The translations under genes were made by a program, and so were the position numbers. 63,011 nt of DNA. Source: DASUHT01 sp038230835 (GTDB lineage Bacteria; Actinomycetota; Thermoleophilia; Gaiellales; JAICJC01). Positions 59,187 to 63,011 of this stretch are shown here, piece after piece; the stretch's first letter is position 1, and each line of letters opens with the position of its first letter. The notes below the pieces were generated by a model, which saw only the letters and a program-made list of their open reading frames with translations, was not told the DNA's origin and did no database searches. Location: the NCBI GenBank assembly GCA_038230835.1, contig JBBRMM010000018.1:1-63011 (forward strand), read 5' to 3'.

Positions 59187-60607
59187 GCGCCCTCGCCGAC
59201 GCCGATCGTCGCCGCCGGCTCGGACTGCGGGATCTGCCACGGCCGCCAGCCTCCGTGTAGGGAGCACATGAACGAGACGCCGGCCAGACACACGGCGCCC
59301 TGGCACCGACCCCCGGTGGCGCGCGTGCGTTTGCGCAGACCGTCGATCGAGCGTGGAGGCACCCGCATCGCAAATGCACCGGCGATCTCGGCCGCGGTCA
59401 CCTGCTCGCACGCGCACACGACCTGGGCATACCTCGGGTCGAGCTGGACGAGCGCCGCCGGGTCGGGGTGGCCGAGCAGGCGCGGCAGCGGATCGAGTGC
59501 CCGAAGCGCCCGCGGCCGCTCGTCGTCCACCGCGGCGCCGGCCGCCGACAGCAGTCCGCGGACGCGCTCGCCGATGGCCGGCGATGCCGAGACGCCCGTC
59601 GACCGGATTCCCGCGGCGTGGATCAGGTTGGCGACGTTGCGGTCGGGCTCCAGCCGGTAGGTGGTGTCGGAGGCCGGCCGGTTGGCGGCGAAGGTCTTGA
59701 TCGCGTACTCGCGGCGGACGCTCGGCACCAGCCGCTGGGCTGCTTGGAACACGTGCTCGAGCGTGTCCCGATCGACCGACCGGTTCGACCGGTCATCGCG
59801 GTCATCGGCAGTGGGCCCGAGCAGGAGCGACCGGTTGGTGGTGGGGACGGCGTAGATGCCGCGGGTCTTCTCGGTCGGGACTCCGCCCACGACCTTGCGG
59901 AACCGGCCGCCGAGCTCCCGGTCGAGCAGCCAGTACTGTCCCTGCCTCGGCCAGCAGCGAAACTCCTCGCCGCCGGCCAACGCCGAGATCGTGTCGGCCT
60001 CGACGCCCGCCGCGTTGACGACGTGGTGGGCCTCCAGCATCCCGGTCGGCGTCAGCACGCCGGCAATCCGGTCACCCGATTTCCGAAACCCGGTGACGGG
60101 GGAGCCGAGCCGGACATCGACACCGTTTCGGGCCGCCAGTTCGGCGTACCCGAGCGTCAGCCTGAGCGAGTCGACGATCCCGTCGTCGGGGATGTGCAGA
60201 GCACCGAGCGCGCCCGGGGTGATCAGCGGCTCGAGGTCGCGCGCCGCCTCGGCCGACACCACGTCCGCGCGACACCCGTTTTCCCTGGCCGCGGCGGCGA
60301 GGTGCTCCAGCCGCGGCAGCTCGTCCGCCTCGGTGGCGACGCAAAGCGTCCCCAGCCGCTCCCAGGGAGTGTCCAGCGAGGCGGTCAGCACCTCCCAACC
60401 GGCAGCCGAGCCGGTGACCAGCTCGGCCTCGAGCGTTCCCGGAGTGCAGTCGGCACCGCAGGTGGCGATTCCGGTGTTGCCCTTGGAGGCTCCCTCACCG
60501 ACATCGTGCGCGGCCTCGACCAGCGCCACGCGGGCGGTGGTAAAGGACAGTTCGCGAGCGATCGCACAGCCCACGACCCCGCCACCGACGATCACCACGT
60601 CGTACAT
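59183..60607 (-). CDS. FAD-dependent glycerol-3-phosphate dehydrogenase-like protein (GlpA-type)
   Basis: 474 aa. D-amino-acid-oxidase fold with FAD loop VVIVGGGVVGCAIARELS, GNTGIATCGADCTPGTLEAEL and LIHAAGIRSTGVSASPAIGE. The C-terminal ~85 residues form a BFD-like [2Fe-2S] domain with VVCACEQVTAAEIAGA and TGGRCQGAVCLAG. This architecture is typical of the large subunit of anaerobic-type G3P dehydrogenase. Start ATG 60607 with TATACC (60615-60620, minus strand) 7 bases upstream suggests a leaderless operon mRNA. First gene of the five-gene operon. Confidence 0.85.
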   Translation of the reverse strand: MYDVVIVGGGVVGCAIARELSFTTARVALVEAAHDVGEGASKGNTGIATCGADCTPGTLEAELVTGSAAGWEVLTASLDTPWERLGTLCVATEADELPRLEHLAAAARENGCRADVVSAEAARDLEPLITPGALGALHIPDDGIVDSLRLTLGYAELAARNGVDVRLGSPVTGFRKSGDRIAGVLTPTGMLEAHHVVNAAGVEADTISALAGGEEFRCWPRQGQYWLLDRELGGRFRKVVGGVPTEKTRGIYAVPTTNRSLLLGPTADDRDDRSNRSVDRDTLEHVFQAAQRLVPSVRREYAIKTFAANRPASDTTYRLEPDRNVANLIHAAGIRSTGVSASPAIGERVRGLLSAAGAAVDDERPRALRALDPLPRLLGHPDPAALVQLDPRYAQVVCACEQVTAAEIAGAFAMRVPPRSIDGLRKRTRATGGRCQGAVCLAGVSFMCSLHGGWRPWQIPQSEPAATIGVGEGA

Positions 60608-60655
60608 ACGCGAAGGTATACCCGCACCGGCCTTCTGCCGGCCCCCGGGTCTCCA

Positions 60656-60937
60656 CTAATCCGAGCTGCGCGCCGGCGCCGAGCGCCCGGTCAGTCGGTA
60701 CGCCCAGGCCAGCGACTCGGCGACTGCCTGATACAGCTCGATGGGGATCTCCTGGCCGAGCTCGAGCGTCGCCAGCGCCTGGCTGAGCACCGCGTCCTCA
60801 CGGATCGGGATCCCGGCCTCGCGGGCGGCCGCGAGGATGGCTTCGGCGACGTGCCCCTTGCCGGCGGCGACCACGTTCGGGGCCTGGGTGCCCTCGTAGC
60901 GCAGCGCGGTCGCCCGGCGCCGGTCAGGCCCGGACAT
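60656..60937 (-). CDS. Stand-alone FlhB C-terminal-domain-like protein (YlqH type)
   Basis: 93 aa. Matches the cytoplasmic export-switch domain of FlhB/YscU: ATALRYEGTQAPNVVAAGKG, EAILAAAREAGIPIREDAVL, LATLELGQEIPIELYQAVAESLAWAYRL. The self-cleaving NPTH of real FlhB is missing (APNVV instead), as in Bacillus YlqH. No membrane domain. Overlaps the FliK-like gene by 14 bases. Function unknown outside flagella. Confidence 0.85.
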   Translation of the reverse strand: MSGPDRRRATALRYEGTQAPNVVAAGKGHVAEAILAAAREAGIPIREDAVLSQALATLELGQEIPIELYQAVAESLAWAYRLTGRSAPARSSD

Positions 60938-61628
60938 CGACTGCTCCCGCCGGGGGTTGGGGAGGCGAGACCCCGGCGGCCCGCTCGCTGACCGCGGCTG
61001 AGGCCGGCCGGCCGGTCGCTCGCTCCAGGCTGGACACCAGCTCCGGGAGACCCTGCGACGCCCGGTCGGCGAGCACCCCTCCGGGAGTCGTGATCCCGGC
61101 TCGTACAGCGCCCGCCGCCATCCGCAGCCGCACCTCGATCGCGCCCAGCTCGGGGTCGTGCAGCACGAAGGCGGCCTCGCCCGAACCAGCTCTCGACGGC
61201 CCCTGGTCGGCAGCAGCATCGTCCGCTTCGACGGTGATCTGGGCGGCCGCACCGCCGGGCAGCCAGAGAGTTCCGCCGCTCAGGCCCAGCGCGGCGCGCA
61301 ACAGATCGCCATCCCCGCGCAGGGCCAGCTCGCCGGCCAGGCGAGTTGTCGCCTCGTGGTCATGCTCGGCGGCGGCTCCCTGCAGCCGTACGACCACCTG
61401 CTGGGCGTCGGCGCGGATGACGCGCAGCGAGATCGTGCGGCCGGCCGCCAGCCCCTGCGGCAGATGCGCCTCGAGCACGTGGCCGGCGAGAGAGATCAGG
61501 CCGCGTCCTCCCGCGGCCGGCGCCGAGACCACCCGCGCCACCACCTCGCTCCCCTGCGACAGGCGCAGCTCGCCGCCCGCGTGCGCCTCCGTGGCGGCCA
61601 GCCTGAGCGCGATCTGGGTGACCTGCAT
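60924..61628 (-). CDS. FliK-like hook-length-control-type protein (YlqG type)
   Basis: 234 aa. The C-terminal half shows the FliK C-domain pattern: LALRGDGDLLRAALGLSGG, EAAFVLHDPELGAIEVRLRMA followed by AVRAGITTPGGVLADRASQGL. The N-terminal half (QGSEVVARVVSAP, LAAGRTISLRVI) resembles an OB-like domain seen in orphan FliK proteins. It is paired with a FlhB C-domain protein just as ylqG-ylqH in Bacillus. AGGAG precedes ATG 61628. No other flagellar gene is present in the window, though two sigma-28-like promoters are. Confidence 0.7.
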   Translation of the reverse strand: MQVTQIALRLAATEAHAGGELRLSQGSEVVARVVSAPAAGGRGLISLAGHVLEAHLPQGLAAGRTISLRVIRADAQQVVVRLQGAAAEHDHEATTRLAGELALRGDGDLLRAALGLSGGTLWLPGGAAAQITVEADDAAADQGPSRAGSGEAAFVLHDPELGAIEVRLRMAAGAVRAGITTPGGVLADRASQGLPELVSSLERATGRPASAAVSERAAGVSPPQPPAGAVDVRA

Positions 61629-61678
61629 CTCAACTCCTGGTCGGTGCTGACGACTACCGGGGTCAAACCGGGCGTCCT

Positions 61679-62020
61679 CTAGTCCCGGTTATCGACCGAA
61701 CGGATGTGGTTTCGAGATGGAAGGTTGAAGTCGTTGAACGGGCTGGGGTTCTCGATCGCCTCCTGTTCGAGCAGTTGGATGTTCCGCTGCGACTTGTCCT
61801 TGGAGATGATCCGCTGGTTCAGGTATCCGTAGTGGCGGACGCGGATCGTCGTGTGCTCCCAGCGCTCCGGCAGGTACATCGGCATCGTGTGCGTCTTCTG
61901 CTCGTGGATCCGTCCCTCGAAGCGGTACTGCGGCCGGTTGCGCCAGATCCGCAGCGCCATGTGCGTCATCGCCGAACCGGCCTCGACCCCGCCCGTGTAG
62001 TTGGTCTCGACCAGGTAGAA
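61679..62020 (-). pseudogene. Glycosyltransferase fragment cut by an IS insertion
   Basis: Leftward reading from the IS end: VETNYTGGVEAGSAMTHMAL, RIWRNRPQYRFEGRIHEQKT, LPERWEHTTIRVRHYGYLNQ, then LLEQEAIENPSPFNDFNL. These are conserved C-terminal blocks of family 2 glycosyltransferases that begin normally some 150-250 residues earlier. After FNDFNL the match ends and a short unrelated tail leads to a stop, so the fragment seems truncated on both sides. The upstream part is interrupted at 62021 by the IS3-family element and should continue beyond the window. Confidence 0.8.
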
Positions 62021-62046
62021 TGACAGGACCCCGTTTTCTGGTCCAC

Positions 62047-62844
62047 CTACTGTGAGGGTGTTGGTTGGGTTTCTTGTTTGCAGCGGCGGGCGTACTCCGC
62101 GGGTGTTTGGTAGTTGAGTGATTGGTGGGGGCGGTAGTGGTTGTACTCGAGGCGCCAGTCTTCGACGAGGAGCTGTGCTTCGTGGAGGGTGTTGAAGGAT
62201 TCCATGTCAAGTAGCTCGTGTCGGAGGTGGCCGTTGAAGGATTCGGCGTAGGGATTCTGCCACGGCGCGCCGGGCTCGATGTAGGCGGTGGTTGTGTGGT
62301 TGAAGCGGCACCAGTCTTGGAGGGCTTGGGAGACAAGCTCTGGCCCGTTGTCGCAGCGGATGAAGCGCGGTGCGCGGCCGCGGAGCCAGGCGACCTGCTC
62401 GAGGGCGTGAACAGTCTGGTCGGCACCCATTCGCCTGGCGACTGGCGTGGCCAGTGCTTCGCGGGTGTGCTCGTCAGTGATGGTCAAGATCCGCACCGGC
62501 CGTCCGTCGTGGGTTTGGTCTTGGAGGAAGTCGATCGCCCACACATGATCGGGGTAGGCAGCTGCCACATGCCCGGGCATCCTTCTTCCTCGCCGTCGTT
62601 TGCGGGGCTTTGTGGGCAGGCGCAACCCTTCATCGCGCCACAAGCGCTGGACACGTTTGCGATTGCATAGCCAGCCTTCGCGGCGCAGGATGACGTGGAT
62701 CCGCCGATACCCGTAGCGGGGATGCTTGCGGGCCAACGCTCGCAGCCGCTCACGCAGCCAGTCCTCGTCAGGCACCCGCCGATGCCGGTAACGCTGCGAC
62801 GAGCGATGCTGACAGACCACACGACAGGCTCGCCTTTCAGACAC
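62047..62844 (-). CDS. IS3-family transposase OrfB (DDE integrase)
   Basis: 265 aa from GTG 62844; the open frame extends upstream to overlap the OrfA end, as expected for production by -1 frameshift (reading LAPKRRRKAAKALQGRFGV before the GTG). HTH_21 region KHPRYGYRRIHVILRREGW; catalytic DDE residues in HVWAIDFLQD, FIRCDNGPELV and YAESFNGHLRHELL. Complete and apparently intact. Cuts and joins DNA during transposition. Confidence 0.93.
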   Translation of the reverse strand: MSERRACRVVCQHRSSQRYRHRRVPDEDWLRERLRALARKHPRYGYRRIHVILRREGWLCNRKRVQRLWRDEGLRLPTKPRKRRRGRRMPGHVAAAYPDHVWAIDFLQDQTHDGRPVRILTITDEHTREALATPVARRMGADQTVHALEQVAWLRGRAPRFIRCDNGPELVSQALQDWCRFNHTTTAYIEPGAPWQNPYAESFNGHLRHELLDMESFNTLHEAQLLVEDWRLEYNHYRPHQSLNYQTPAEYARRCKQETQPTPSQ

Positions 62845-62894
62845 CCCGAAACGACCTTGCAGAGCCTTCGCGGCTTTGCGGCGTCGTTTCGGGG

Positions 62895-63011
62895 CTAGAA
62901 GTTTCCCCGAGCCACCTCCCGCAACATGTCCAGGTCAAGCGCCTGGTCACCCACGATCCGCTTCAACCGGGCATTCTCCTTCTCCAACTGCTTCAGCCGC
63001 ACGACATCCTC
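62895..63011 (-). CDS. IS3-family transposase OrfA, C-terminal fragment at the window edge
   Basis: The last 38 residues are visible: EDVVRLKQLEKENARLKRIV, then DQALDLDMLREVARGNF and a TAG at 62895-62897. This leucine-zipper-like end is standard for OrfA. The OrfB frame is -1 relative to it and overlaps the last codons. The N-terminal part lies outside the window. Confidence 0.88.
   Translation of the reverse strand, partial: EDVVRLKQLEKENARLKRIVGDQALDLDMLREVARGNF

Larger units (their letters stand above)
62021..63011 (-). mobile_element. IS3-family insertion sequence, right copy (runs off the edge)
   Basis: The outer end at 62021 reads TGACAGGACCCCGTTTTCTG and continues into GTCCACC, matching in pattern the end at 115-139. 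It contains OrfB complete and the OrfA C-terminal end. Insertion split a glycosyltransferase gene. Its transcription is leftward, as in the left copy. Confidence 0.85.

Noticed and set aside
61629..61678. Sigma-28-type promoter for the FliK/FlhB-like pair
   Set aside because: Neither CTCAAG nor GCCGAT occurs upstream on the minus strand, so no link to the twin promoters can be claimed from sequence.

Overview
The window is about 63 kb of GC-rich DNA with strong third-position GC bias. It carries many near-leaderless genes, TAT-exported enzymes, a CO-dehydrogenase/xanthine-dehydrogenase type operon and an orphan flagellar-export pair (FliK-like plus FlhB C-domain-like). Together these point to the Actinomycetota, plausibly a soil Thermoleophilia-like lineage. 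That placement is inference; there is no rRNA, and no tRNA, CRISPR or prophage was seen.

Layout. Both edges lie inside the first ORF (orfA) of an IS3-family element pointing left. The left copy (1-139) cuts off a hydroxyacid dehydrogenase gene; the right copy (62021-63011) cuts off a glycosyltransferase gene. 140-9973 is a metabolic patchwork: a decayed dehydrogenase and a second fragment of it, a YoaK-type membrane protein, two MDR oxidoreductases, a CPA1 Na+/H+ antiporter, two SDRs, a peptidase S51 and a TetR regulator. 10052-14547 holds a kinase-aminotransferase fusion, an SDR and a TAT-exported phosphoesterase. 14548-20655 is scarred: two inverted-repeat elements, a frameshifted small gene, and two converging c-di-GMP genes both cut off at one point near 18.7 kb. 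20656-33235 carries a secreted Asp-box propeller protein, peroxiredoxin, an ArsR/SRPBCC pair, cupins, a deacetylase, an LLM flavoenzyme, MarR/LUD, Rieske, a PLP decarboxylase, an FMN hydroxyacid oxidase and a GH26-like enzyme. 33467-39483 is an apparent nickel/cobalt operon (DUF4331, TPR, NicO-type and NixA-type permeases, small anchored protein).

39700-46087 is the most interesting part. Two promoters with the identical pattern CTCAAG-N15-GCCGAT, resembling flagellar sigma-28 (FliA/SigD) promoters, precede a 106-aa membrane protein and a tightly coupled three-gene run: an alpha-oxoamine synthase, a membrane GAF-PAS-GGDEF-EAL protein and an MFS exporter. This could be a small-molecule signal synthase, c-di-GMP output protein and exporter under motility control.

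46089-55360 has an aldolase divergent from a three-subunit molybdenum hydroxylase, a homocysteine methyltransferase, MarR, a cold-shock protein next to IF-1, ErpA, a ZIP transporter and a second propeller protein. 55347-60607 is a leftward glycerol-catabolism operon in which every junction overlaps: GlpA-like dehydrogenase, FAD oxidoreductase, 72-aa protein, glycerol kinase and AMP-forming ligase. The FliK/FlhB-like pair and the IS-interrupted glycosyltransferase fragment close the window.
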